A stretch of DNA of 64,000 nt from Neolewinella lacunae (GTDB taxonomy: Bacteria > Bacteroidota > Bacteroidia > Chitinophagales > Saprospiraceae): assembly GCF_014349155.1 (NCBI RefSeq), contig NZ_JACSIT010000106.1, forward strand, positions 1 to 64,000, in the 5' to 3' direction. Position numbers and translations under genes: made by a program. This document shows, piece after piece, positions 7,657 through 15,332 of the stretch. The notes below the pieces were generated by a model. The model saw only the letters and a list, made by a program, of their open reading frames with translations. It was not told the DNA's origin and did no database searches. The first letter of the stretch is position 1; each line of letters begins with the position of its first letter.

Positions 7657-8688
7657 ATGATTCAAACCGACATCCTGATCATTGGCGCGGGCCCCGTTGG
7701 CCTCTTCACCGTTTTTGAAGCCGGATTGCTTAAGTTGCGCTGCCACCTGATCGATAGCCTGGGGCAGCCCGGCGGGCAGTTGACGGAGATCTACCCCAAA
7801 AAACCGATCTACGACATCCCAGGCTACCCCAGCGTGCTGGCTGGCGAGCTGGTGGATAACCTCATGGAACAAATTGCGCCCTTCAACCCTGGCTTCACCC
7901 TGGGCGAGCGGGCCGAAACCATCGAGAAAGTAGGGGAGAAGATGTACCAGATTACTACCTCCAAAGGTACCGTCCACCAGGCACCGGTGATCATGATTGC
8001 CGGCGGACTGGGCTGTTTTGAACCCCGCAAGCCCCCCATCCCCAACATCAACGACTACGAAGACCGGGGCGTAGCCTACGTCATCCGCGACCCCGAGGTG
8101 TACCGCAACCGCCGCGTGCTGCTGGCCGGTGGCGGCGATTCGGCCCTCGACTGGACCATCTTCCTGGCCGACGTGGCCAGCGAAGTCATCCTAGTCCACC
8201 GCCGCGACTCCTTCCGGGGTGCCCTCGATAGCGTAGAGAAGGTGATGGAGCTGGCCGAAGCCGGACGCATTAAGCTGGTCACCAACGCCGAAGTTCGCGG
8301 CATCAAAGGCGAAGGAAAAGTGACGGCCCTGACGGTAAAAATCGAAGACACCGAAACCGATATTGCCGTAGACGACTTCATCCCCCTCTTCGGCCTGGCC
8401 CCCAAACTGGGACCCATTGCCGAGTGGGGCCTCCAGATCGATAAGAACGCCATCGTGGTCGATACCCGCGATTACAGCACGGGCGTCGACGGCATCTACG
8501 CCATCGGAGACATCAACACCTACCCCGGTAAGCTCAAGCTCATCCTCTGCGGTTTCCACGAAGGAACGATGGCCGTGCAATCTGCCTTCAGCTACATCTA
8601 CCCCGATAAAAAACTCAGCTTCAAGTACACGACCGTGAACGGCATCGAAGGTTTGCCGAAGGAGGCTACCGCTGAGTTGGCGCAGTAA
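7657..8688 (+). CDS. Ferredoxin/flavodoxin-NADP+ reductase, thioredoxin-reductase-like (FNR type 2)
   Basis: FAD flavoprotein that moves electrons between NADPH and ferredoxin. Start ATG 7657, 12 bases inside a possible TTG start at 7645; 343 residues. FAD site DILIIGAGPVGLFTVFEAG (residues 4-22). NADPH site RRVLLAGGGDSALDW near 145-160. The C-terminal GIYAIGDINTYPGKLKLI is the FAD-binding ATG/GD motif. The redox CxxC of thioredoxin reductases is absent, which separates it from TrxB. Lying 129 bases after cysH, it could supply reduced ferredoxin to the sulfite reductase at the head of the cluster. Confidence 0.88.
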   Translation: MIQTDILIIGAGPVGLFTVFEAGLLKLRCHLIDSLGQPGGQLTEIYPKKPIYDIPGYPSVLAGELVDNLMEQIAPFNPGFTLGERAETIEKVGEKMYQITTSKGTVHQAPVIMIAGGLGCFEPRKPPIPNINDYEDRGVAYVIRDPEVYRNRRVLLAGGGDSALDWTIFLADVASEVILVHRRDSFRGALDSVEKVMELAEAGRIKLVTNAEVRGIKGEGKVTALTVKIEDTETDIAVDDFIPLFGLAPKLGPIAEWGLQIDKNAIVVDTRDYSTGVDGIYAIGDINTYPGKLKLILCGFHEGTMAVQSAFSYIYPDKKLSFKYTTVNGIEGLPKEATAELAQ

Positions 8689-8707
8689 AGGAGGATTTTC
8701 TTGGGCG

Positions 8708-9346
8708 CTACACCCGCCGGGCGATGGATAAGCCGTCGCGCAGGGGTAGTACGACGACCTCCAGACGGGGATCATCGGCAATGAGCTGGTTGTAGTGGCG
8801 CAGGGCTTCCAGGTCGGGATCGGTCTGGCCGGGGGTGTGGACTTTGCCGTCCCAGAGCACATTGTCGGCCAACAGCAAGCCGCCGGGGCGCAGGGTGCCA
8901 ATGAGCCGTTCGTAGTAGGCGGGGTAACCGCGCTTGTCTCCGTCCAGAAAAATGAGGTCGAAGGCGGTGGGGAGTTGGTCCAGGATCGCGGGCGCTTGCC
9001 CGAGGTGGAGGGTGATGCGGTCGGCGAAGGGCGAAGTGGCGAAGTTTTGCCGGGCCAGGTAGGCGCTTTCGGCGTTGCCCTCGACGGTGTGGAGGTGGCC
9101 GCCGGGGGCGAGTCCCTCGGCCAGACAGAGGGCGGAGTAGCCGGTGAAGGTTCCGATTTCCAGGATGGTCTGGGGGCGGAGGAACTTGCTGAGCAGGGCC
9201 AGGACTCTGCCCTGGAGTGGCCCGCTGAGCATCTGCGGAGCCATGGTTTTGAGGAAGGCCTGGCGTTCCACGGCCAGCAAATAATCGGGGATGGGGCCGG
9301 AGAGGGCCTCGGCATACTCGAAGCGGGGGTCAATGTCGTCTCTCAT
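8708..9346 (-). CDS. Class I SAM-dependent O-methyltransferase (CCoAOMT-like)
   Basis: The 212 residues match the small cation-dependent O-methyltransferases. The SAM-binding motif is LEIGTFTGYSALCLAEGL from residue 62. Acidic residues follow at HTVEGN and in FLDGDKRGYPAYYE (about 133), which hold the metal and substrate hydroxyls, then ADNVLWDGKV. The substrate is unknown. Its start overlaps the stop of the upstream TlpA-like gene by four bases, so the two are co-transcribed with the 109-residue gene before them. It ends 19 bases from the convergent ferredoxin reductase gene. Confidence 0.88.
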   Translation of the reverse strand: MRDDIDPRFEYAEALSGPIPDYLLAVERQAFLKTMAPQMLSGPLQGRVLALLSKFLRPQTILEIGTFTGYSALCLAEGLAPGGHLHTVEGNAESAYLARQNFATSPFADRITLHLGQAPAILDQLPTAFDLIFLDGDKRGYPAYYERLIGTLRPGGLLLADNVLWDGKVHTPGQTDPDLEALRHYNQLIADDPRLEVVVLPLRDGLSIARRV

Positions 9347-9867
9347 TCGCTGTTGCTTTGGCCAGTGATCCGTCCGGCGATGGCGGAGAGGGGGACGTTG
9401 ACGCCGATGACGGTGCCGTTGGGATCAATGAGAAAATTGGTCGGTACTTGCCTGACGCCGTAGCGGGCGGCAACGTTGCCGTCCAGAAAGCGGAAGCTGG
9501 GGGTGTAGTCCATCACCTGGAAGGGCCAATCCCTTGCATCCTGCGTCCGCGCCCTTTTCCACGCACTGCTGTCTTGCTCGATGGCGATGGAGACGATGGT
9601 GAGCTGCCCGGCCGTGCTGGCGTTGAGTTGCCGCAGGGCGGGGCTTTCGCGTCGGCACGGACCACACCAGCTGCCCCAAAAATCGAGTAAAACGTAGCCA
9701 CCCCGGAGGTCGGAGAGGGAAAAAGAAAGCCCATCGGCCCGCACGGCAGTGAATTCGGCCGCCGGTGCTTCGGCGTCCTGGGACGGGCTCAGGTACCAGG
9801 TTTTGCCCAGGAAATAGGCTCCGAGGAGGAGCAGAGGCAACCAGAATTTTCTACCAGGCATCCGCAT
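9343..9867 (-). CDS. TlpA-like membrane-anchored thioredoxin
   Basis: Periplasm-facing disulfide oxidoreductase of the TlpA/ResA type, 174 residues. Residues 8-25 form a hydrophobic anchor (FWLPLLLLGAYFLGKTW). The redox motif WCGPC is at 67-71 after VLLDFWGS, and the cis-Pro loop is VRQVPTNFLID near 140. The start overlaps the preceding gene by 17 bases; an ATG two codons further in is equally possible. Likely role is thiol reduction in the envelope, for example in cytochrome or OMP maturation; the partner is not evident. Confidence 0.88.
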   Translation of the reverse strand: MRMPGRKFWLPLLLLGAYFLGKTWYLSPSQDAEAPAAEFTAVRADGLSFSLSDLRGGYVLLDFWGSWCGPCRRESPALRQLNASTAGQLTIVSIAIEQDSSAWKRARTQDARDWPFQVMDYTPSFRFLDGNVAARYGVRQVPTNFLIDPNGTVIGVNVPLSAIAGRITGQSNSE

Positions 9868-10180
9868 CGTCGAGGGGTTCGGTTTTGTACGTTGCTTTGG
9901 TGGTGAGCCGGCGGAGTTGGCGGGCGTAGAGGAGGCGGGCGAGGCCCAGGTTGGCCGGTTCGGGGGCGGCGGGGTGGAAGACTTCGGCTACGGCGGCCTC
10001 GTTTACGTCGAGGGTATAGCAGAGGCTCATGAGCTGCTCCATGCGGTGTTGCATCCAGTAGTCGATGGCATCGGCCAGGTGCTGCAACAGGGCGGCTTCG
10101 TCGAGCTGCCCGAGCCGGTCGGTCGGCAATTCAAGGGCCTGGGACAGGAGCTCGGCGCTTTGTTGCTGGAGGGAAGACAC
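9851..10180 (-). CDS. Small helical protein of unknown function
   Basis: 109 residues, acidic and mostly helical (LLSQALELPTDRLGQLDEAALLQHLADAIDYWMQHRMEQLMSL split over two helices). It has no signal peptide or membrane span. It is the first gene of a three-gene run with TlpA and the methyltransferase. The spacing and codon use say it is real, and a TACATTTG motif (minus strand, 10216-10223) fits the -7 promoter consensus about 36 bases before the start. No family recognised. Confidence 0.65.
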   Translation of the reverse strand: MSSLQQQSAELLSQALELPTDRLGQLDEAALLQHLADAIDYWMQHRMEQLMSLCYTLDVNEAAVAEVFHPAAPEPANLGLARLLYARQLRRLTTKATYKTEPLDDADAW

Positions 10181-10224
10181 GGTGGGGATGATTTTTTGGA
10201 TGGTGCCAGGAGGGGCAAATGTAA

Positions 10225-10258
10225 AGCGGGGCCGCAGACTTTCGTCTACGGCCCCGCT
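10225..10258. terminator. Strong bidirectional hairpin
   Basis: AGCGGGGCCG (10225-10234) pairs with CGGCCCCGCT (10249-10258), and the loop contains a further AGAC/GTCT stem. It is downstream of the coiled-coil gene on the minus strand; the trailing T-tract is short. Confidence 0.6.
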
Positions 10259-10299
10259 GTTTAAGGGTTTATGCTTACGGGGGCGTAAGGGGGCGGTGC

Positions 10300-11325
10300 T
10301 TATTTGAGTTCTACCTGGCCACTTCCTACGAAGAAGCCCTTGTTGTACAATTCAGCGGTATATACGCCTTCGGGGTACTGCTGGTTGGGCACGGCCCATG
10401 CGGCGCAGTGGGAGGCGGCACTACCGTCGAAGTTGAAGCTGATGGAGGTCGTGTAGGGGATGCGATCGCCCGTGGCACTGCTCGTCAGGATGCCGCTGCC
10501 TTCGGAGTCGATCTGGATCGTCTCGCCGCTGGGGTTGATGATGCGGATCTGGAAGCTTTCGTCGCCGGTGTTGGCAACGCCGTTATCGAGGCTGTTGAAG
10601 CAGATGTAGAGGCGATCAACGTTTTTGGCGCTGTTGCGATCGGTCCACTTGCCGTTGCCACGTTCCTTCTGGCCAACTACGGTAACGTTATTGGTTTTGA
10701 TGGCACTGGCGATGGATACCTTACGGCTCAGTTCCTGGTTGGTAGAGGCGAGTTGTTCGCGCTCACTGACCAGTACGGCACGTTCGCTGTTGAGGCTTTC
10801 GTTTTGCTGGCGGCTTACCTGGAGGTCACTGCTGAGCAGATCGCGCTCGCTGGTCAGACGACCATTGTCTTCGGTGAGGGCTTCGTTGGCCAGGCGGAGT
10901 TCTTCCAACTGGGCCAGGTAGCCTTGGGTCTTTGACTTCAGATCGGCCAGTTCGCGTCGGGCTGCGGAGAGATTGCGGCTATCGCGGGTAAGGCTTTCGA
11001 TCTTGTCTTTCTGCGTGCGGAGCTCTTCTTTCTGCTGATCAATCATCGCGTTGAGCTCTTCGTTGCTGCCGCGCATTTCTTCGAGCTCGGCTAGGCTCTC
11101 GTAGTACTGCTTTTCAGCAGTGGCTTTGAATTGCTCCATCTCGACGAGATCGGACTGCAATTCGGCGTTTTCCGCACCGCGGTTGGCGTAGCCGATGCCG
11201 AGTCCCGCAAGAATCAGCAACAGGACGGCGATGGCACCGGCCAGCAGGGGCGTACGGTTGGGCTGGGGAGCCGGAGAAGGGGTGAAATTGGAGGAAGAAC
11301 CAGGATTGCTTGGAATGGTTGCCAT
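10300..11325 (-). CDS. Membrane-anchored coiled-coil protein
   Basis: 341 residues. A Pro/Ser-rich cytoplasmic tail (1-24) is followed by one membrane helix (TPLLAGAIAVLLLILAGLGI, 25-44) and then a long heptad-rich coiled coil (about 50-205, rich in Glu, Leu, Arg and Gln). The last ~130 residues form a beta-rich domain (DRLYICFNSLDNGVANTG, then SFQIRIINPSGETI, ending GFFVGSGQVELK). Layout suggests a periplasmic rod with a terminal binding domain. The function is unknown. The gene stands alone, between a terminator and the 40-bp repeat array. Confidence 0.75.
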   Translation of the reverse strand: MATIPSNPGSSSNFTPSPAPQPNRTPLLAGAIAVLLLILAGLGIGYANRGAENAELQSDLVEMEQFKATAEKQYYESLAELEEMRGSNEELNAMIDQQKEELRTQKDKIESLTRDSRNLSAARRELADLKSKTQGYLAQLEELRLANEALTEDNGRLTSERDLLSSDLQVSRQQNESLNSERAVLVSEREQLASTNQELSRKVSIASAIKTNNVTVVGQKERGNGKWTDRNSAKNVDRLYICFNSLDNGVANTGDESFQIRIINPSGETIQIDSEGSGILTSSATGDRIPYTTSISFNFDGSAASHCAAWAVPNQQYPEGVYTAELYNKGFFVGSGQVELK

Positions 11326-11660
11326 GGTGGCGTTGGTTTAGTGATGGCGACCGCTGAGTTGGTGCAACAACCGCTGGCCGCCGAAATGTGACCGGGAATG
11401 TTTGTCCGGACGAGGTGATTAACGCACCGGAGTGCTCCGCTAGTACACCGCCTCCCAAAAGTTTGTTCGTCCACCCACGCACTTCCAGGCGCAAAACATG
11501 ATTCCAAACCACGGCCCCAATCACTCGGCGCGGGCTGTAATGTGGCATAATCACTGGCTAAACACCCAGTGAATGATGCGGTAAAAAAATGGTTATCGGC
11601 CCCGAAAAAATTTCCAATCCGCGTTTTTTAGTGCTTCTCATTTTCTGCGGGAACGCTCCC

Positions 11661-11960
11661 GGATTGCGGATGCGGTGCATGTGCTGTTGGGAGTAGCCCC
11701 GGATTGGGGATGCGGTGCATGTGCTGTTGGGAGTAGCCCCGGATTGCGGATGCGGTGCATGTGCTGTTGGGAGTAGCCCCGGATTCGGGATGCGGTGCAT
11801 GTGCTGTTGGGAGTAGCCCCGGATTGCGGGTGCGGTGCATGTGCTGTTGGGAGTAGCCCCGGATTGCGGATGCGGTGCATGTGCTGTTGGGAGTAGCCCC
11901 GGATTCCGGATGCGGTGCATGTGCTGTTGGGAGTAGCCCCGGATTCCGGATGCGGTGCAT
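11661..11960. repeat. Tandem array of a 40-bp unit, about 7.5 copies
   Basis: Units start at 11661, 11701, 11741, 11781, 11821, 11861, 11901 and 11941 (last one partial). Each consists of a variable GGATT-NNGGN segment, TGCGGTGCAT, GTGCTGTTGG and GAGTAGCCCC. Only the five bases after GGATT differ (GCGGA, GGGGA, CGGGA, GCGGG, CCGGA). There are no unique spacers, so it is not a CRISPR array. All frames stay open because 40 is not a multiple of three; I do not call genes in it. The rest of the gap 11326-12081 holds a short CACTGG/CCAGTG hairpin near 11551-11570 and nothing else I recognise. Confidence 0.95.
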
Positions 11961-12081
11961 CCTCCATCCGGGGTTATTCAAGTTCGACCCCTGCCGGGGT
12001 CAGGGATGGCGGGGCAGGGGAGCTATTGGATATTATTTGGTACTTTTCTCCTTTATTCCTTTCTCCTTTACTCCTTTACTA

Positions 12082-12600
12082 ATGCGCTACCCCATCGGTC
12101 CCTTCACCCTCCCCGACGCTGCAACGGCTACTACCCAGCGGATGAACTATCTGGCAGATATCCAGGCGCTGCCGGCTGCTTTTGCCCAGGCTGCCGTTGA
12201 CATCCAGTCCCGCGGTTTACTTGATACGCCCTACCGGGAAGGCGGCTGGACGGCGCGGCAGGTCATTCACCACGTTGCCGATAGCCACGTCAATGCCTAC
12301 GTCCGCCACAAGCGGGTGCTGACCGAAGAACACCCCACCCTTACCCCCTACGATGAAAAGGGCTGGGCGGAACTGCCCGACGTAGCGGCGGTGCCCATTG
12401 AGGTCAGCCTCGAACTTTTGCGCGGCCTCCACCTGCGCTGGACGACCATCCTGGCCGCCTGCACTGACGCCGAGTGGGAGCGCACTGCCTTCCACGGTGG
12501 ATCGGGCTGGACCTACCGGCTCGATACCCTGGCCGCCCACTACAGCTGGCACGGCAAACACCACCTCGGGCACCTGCTCCATATCCTGACCAATCATTAA
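12082..12600 (+). CDS. DinB-superfamily protein, YfiT-like putative metal-dependent hydrolase/transferase
   Basis: 172 residues from ATG 12082; the upstream open frame is repeat DNA. It matches the YfiT/bacillithiol S-transferase branch of DinB proteins: WTARQVIHHVADSHVNAYVRHK near residue 55, the EEHPTLTPYDEKGWAEL segment, and the C-terminal HYSWHGKHHLGHLL. The three conserved histidines (one in HHVADSH, two in the last motif) bind a divalent metal. The substrate is unknown; some relatives transfer low-molecular-weight thiols. A pyrimidine-rich tract (CTCCTTTA repeats, 12045-12080) lies directly before the start instead of a ribosome site. Confidence 0.85.
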   Translation: MRYPIGPFTLPDAATATTQRMNYLADIQALPAAFAQAAVDIQSRGLLDTPYREGGWTARQVIHHVADSHVNAYVRHKRVLTEEHPTLTPYDEKGWAELPDVAAVPIEVSLELLRGLHLRWTTILAACTDAEWERTAFHGGSGWTYRLDTLAAHYSWHGKHHLGHLLHILTNH

Positions 12601-12658
12601 CGGGGGACCGCTGCCCGACCAAAGTGCGTACTCCCAGGGCTTAAACAACGGCGTAGCT

Positions 12659-12666
12659 TAACTTTG
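12659..12666 (+). promoter_or_regulatory. -7 promoter motif TAACTTTG close to the next start
   Basis: Exact match to TAnnTTTG. Transcription would begin about 5-7 bases later, at or just before the ATG at 12676. This makes the in-frame GTG at 12664 an unlikely start. No clear -33 TTTG is seen. Confidence 0.4.
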
Positions 12667-12675
12667 TGGATCATA

Positions 12676-14322
12676 ATGACCTACTCCGTGTTTAAGCTGC
12701 TCTCTACCATCTTCTGTTTCTTGCTGCTGGCTACCACTTCCGCGTTCGCACAGCAGTCCCAAAACATGTCTTTACTCGGCCAGTGGACCGATGCAACCCT
12801 GCCCATCAGCGGCGGCGTCCGGTACAACGACGTTTGGGGCTACGCAGCGGGAGGACGGGAGTATGCCCTGATCGGTTCCCGGCAGTACGTCATTGTACTG
12901 GACGTGACGGACCCCAGCAACATCACCGAAATTGCCCGCCTCAACGCCTACAGCAATTCCCAAAGCACCTGGCGCGACATCAAGGTATTCGGAAACTACG
13001 CCTACTGCGTTACCGAAGCCGCCGAAGGCTTGCAAATCATCGACCTAAGCCAGCTGCCTACCACGGCCACCCTCGTGGGCAGCCCGCGTATCACCGACTT
13101 CCTGAGTTGCCACAACATCTTTATTGACGCCTCCGTTTCGCCCGCCAAACTCTACATGTTCGGCACCAATTCGGGGGCGCAGTCCAACGGTTACCTGGTG
13201 TACAGCCTTCAGAACCCCGCCGACCCGCAGCTGCTGGCCTCGGTCAACTTACGGACGGCCCCCTTCACCGGTGGCTACATTCACGATGCGTATGCCATCC
13301 ACGACACGCTCTACGCCAATTCCGAACGCCGGGGGATGTTCGTCTACGACGTCGCCGACCCGGCCAACCCCGTAGAAATCGGCATCCTTTCCCAGTACCA
13401 GCAATCGGGAACGGTGGCCGGTTACAATCACTCCTCCTGGCGCACCCAAAACGGCGACTACATGGTAATGTGCGACGAAACGACCAGCAAACCCGTCTAC
13501 ATCGTCGATGTGCGCGATCCCGCCGACATGGAAGTCGTGAGCACCTTCAAGTCCACGTCCCTGGCTCCCAGCACCAATAGCCTGGCCCACAATCCCTACG
13601 TGCTGGGCGATAGCCTGGTGGTAATCAGCTACTACGGCGAAGGCATCCAGGTGTGGGACATCCGCGACCCCACCAGCCCCAGCCGCATTGGTTACTTCGA
13701 TACCAGCTTCGGCAGCAGTTCCTACGTTGATGGTACCTGGGGCGCTTACCCTTACCTGCCTTCCGGCAATATTCTGGGCAGCGACATGGAAAACGGGCTT
13801 TTTGTCGTCGGCATCGACGACTTACGTGCTTTACCCGTCAGCTACCAAAGCTGGGAGGCTACCACTACGGGCAAAGACGTTGAACTTACCTGGTCTACCA
13901 CCACCGAAACTGACAATGCGGGCTGGACGGTAGAGCACGCCACGGAAAACGGACAGTTTGCCGCAGTGGGCAGCGTCCCGCCGTCCCTCGCTGCTAATTA
14001 TCGCTTCGTACACGCCAACCCGGGGCCGGGTACCCATTTCTACCGCCTGCGGCAGCGCGACTTCGATGGGACGGAGGCCCTCAGCACCGTGCGCGCCGTC
14101 GTCATGCAGGGGGTGACCACCGCCGCCGTTTGGCCCAATCCGGCACCCAGCGGAACCCCACTCTTCCTGGCGGGGGTAAGCGGGGCCGAACCCTGGGTGC
14201 TGCGCGAAGCCAGTGGCCGCCCCGTTCTAAGTGGCACGGGCTCCCGGATTGCCCAGAACCTAAGCCCCGGCTTTTATCTTCTGACGGTTGGTGGGCAAAC
14301 GCTGAAATTGGTGGTGCATTAA
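12676..14322 (+). CDS. Secreted choice-of-anchor B / LVIVD-repeat protein with T9SS sorting domain
   Basis: 548 residues with a Sec signal peptide (hydrophobic core LLSTIFCFLLLATTSAFA, cleavage before QQS). Residues about 30-380 hold repeats of the LVIVD type: YVIVLDVTDPSNITEIARL, LQIIDLSQ, GMFVYDVADPANPVEIG, PVYIVDVRDPADMEVVSTF and IQVWDIRDPTSPSRIGYF, the choice-of-anchor B arrangement predicted to form a beta-propeller. A fibronectin-like part follows (ELTWSTTTETDNAGWTVEHA). The C terminus (VWPNPAPSGTPLFL...GFYLLTVGGQTLKLVVH) is a type A T9SS sorting signal. It is likely exported to the cell surface; the ligand is unknown. Confidence 0.85.
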   Translation: MTYSVFKLLSTIFCFLLLATTSAFAQQSQNMSLLGQWTDATLPISGGVRYNDVWGYAAGGREYALIGSRQYVIVLDVTDPSNITEIARLNAYSNSQSTWRDIKVFGNYAYCVTEAAEGLQIIDLSQLPTTATLVGSPRITDFLSCHNIFIDASVSPAKLYMFGTNSGAQSNGYLVYSLQNPADPQLLASVNLRTAPFTGGYIHDAYAIHDTLYANSERRGMFVYDVADPANPVEIGILSQYQQSGTVAGYNHSSWRTQNGDYMVMCDETTSKPVYIVDVRDPADMEVVSTFKSTSLAPSTNSLAHNPYVLGDSLVVISYYGEGIQVWDIRDPTSPSRIGYFDTSFGSSSYVDGTWGAYPYLPSGNILGSDMENGLFVVGIDDLRALPVSYQSWEATTTGKDVELTWSTTTETDNAGWTVEHATENGQFAAVGSVPPSLAANYRFVHANPGPGTHFYRLRQRDFDGTEALSTVRAVVMQGVTTAAVWPNPAPSGTPLFLAGVSGAEPWVLREASGRPVLSGTGSRIAQNLSPGFYLLTVGGQTLKLVVH

Positions 14323-14461
14323 CAAACTATCGAAAACGTCTCCACCCGAAGCTACATAAGCGGCCCCTCCAGAGCCGGTAGGGCTTCCGTTCAACGACAC
14401 CCTTGGCTGAACAGCATCCAGCCCTTCGGAGCGGACGTTCACTGCTCCCATTGGCAAACCT

Positions 14462-14540
14462 TGCACCTGCGGCCGCGCCCTCCTTTCCCCCTTTACTCCT
14501 TTCCCCCTTTACTCCTTTCCCCCTTTATTCCTTCCCCCTT
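14462..14540. repeat. Single dispersed-repeat copy followed by pyrimidine tandem tract
   Basis: Exact 19-bp copy (minus orientation) at 14462-14480, then about four units of CTCCTTTCCCCCTTTA up to 14540. They lie between convergent genes. The rest of the gap (14323-14461) holds nothing I recognise. Confidence 0.85.
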
Positions 14541-15301
14541 CACTTCTCCGTCAAATACTTCCAATACCGCTTAGGCACGTGCTGCAGGTGCAGGGGGATA
14601 TTGCGCCGTTCGGGGATATCTACGGCGTGAAAGTATTGTTTCCAGAGGTCCTGGTACGCGGTCTCTTTGGCCGCCAGCAGGTCTTGGGAGAGCTGGCGAA
14701 GGTGGCCGTCGTTTCCTGATTCGAGGGTGATGAAGGCCGCCTTTCTGGTGCTTACGTCCCAGTGCAGGCCATAGTGGCGGCGGGTATCGTAAATCAGCCA
14801 GGGCATGGCGGGATAGCGGGCGGCGAAGTGATCGCCCAGCAAAGGGAGGCAGTTGAAGTCGGGTTGGATGAGGGCAACGTACAAGCCATCGGGCAGTTCC
14901 TGAAAGCGGACGAAAGCGTGCATCCGGTGTACTTCGCGGCCCATTTGCTGGTCGAGGCGCTGCAAACGGCGGATGCGTTCATCGCTGGCGTCTTGCCGGA
15001 CGGGGTGTTCGCTGACCAGCTGGCGACGGATGAAGTGGTAGATCAGGCGCTCGGTACCTGCTTGCTCGGTGAGAAAGGCCCGGCGTAGCCACCTGGTCGT
15101 GCCGCTGCCGCCTTTTTGGTCCAGGCTTTTCCCCACCCGGCGGGCCTGTTCGTCATTGGTAACGATGGAAAGGCTTTGGCTGAAAAGTTGTTGTTGAAAA
15201 ACGTCCTCGGCCACAATGTCTTCTACTTCCAGCCCGAGGCGGTAGGCCTCGAAGATGGCCGAGAAAAGACCGGCAAAAGTACCGTCGTAAGTCAGGATCA
15301 T
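14540..15301 (-). CDS. TIGR03915-family putative DNA repair protein
   Basis: 253 residues from ATG 15301 (MILTYDGTFAGLFSAIFEAY). The opening, the WLRRAFLTEQAGTERLIYHFIRRQL segment, the GREVHRMHAFVRF segment and the ending PKRYWKYLTEK are typical of this family. It is predicted to act with a radical-SAM partner (TIGR03916) in DNA repair. The partner gene is usually adjacent, but is not in this window. Near the C terminus the DNA (14583-14605) resembles the dispersed repeat and reads PLHLQHVPKRYWK; this may be chance. Assignment is from family memory, not a search. Confidence 0.75.
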   Translation of the reverse strand: MILTYDGTFAGLFSAIFEAYRLGLEVEDIVAEDVFQQQLFSQSLSIVTNDEQARRVGKSLDQKGGSGTTRWLRRAFLTEQAGTERLIYHFIRRQLVSEHPVRQDASDERIRRLQRLDQQMGREVHRMHAFVRFQELPDGLYVALIQPDFNCLPLLGDHFAARYPAMPWLIYDTRRHYGLHWDVSTRKAAFITLESGNDGHLRQLSQDLLAAKETAYQDLWKQYFHAVDIPERRNIPLHLQHVPKRYWKYLTEK

Positions 15302-15332
15302 GGGGGGCGGGCGGTAGCGGCCAGGCGTTGGT

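Noticed and set aside
11661-11960. 40-bp repeats as a CRISPR array
   Set aside because: Units are contiguous with no unique spacers and no cas genes are nearby. It is a minisatellite.
11558-11981. Overlapping reading frames with repeated HRIRNPG/HPQSGATPNSTCTA peptides
   Set aside because: They exist only because the 40-bp unit lacks stops in several frames; no start signal, no codon bias and no terminal gene structure.
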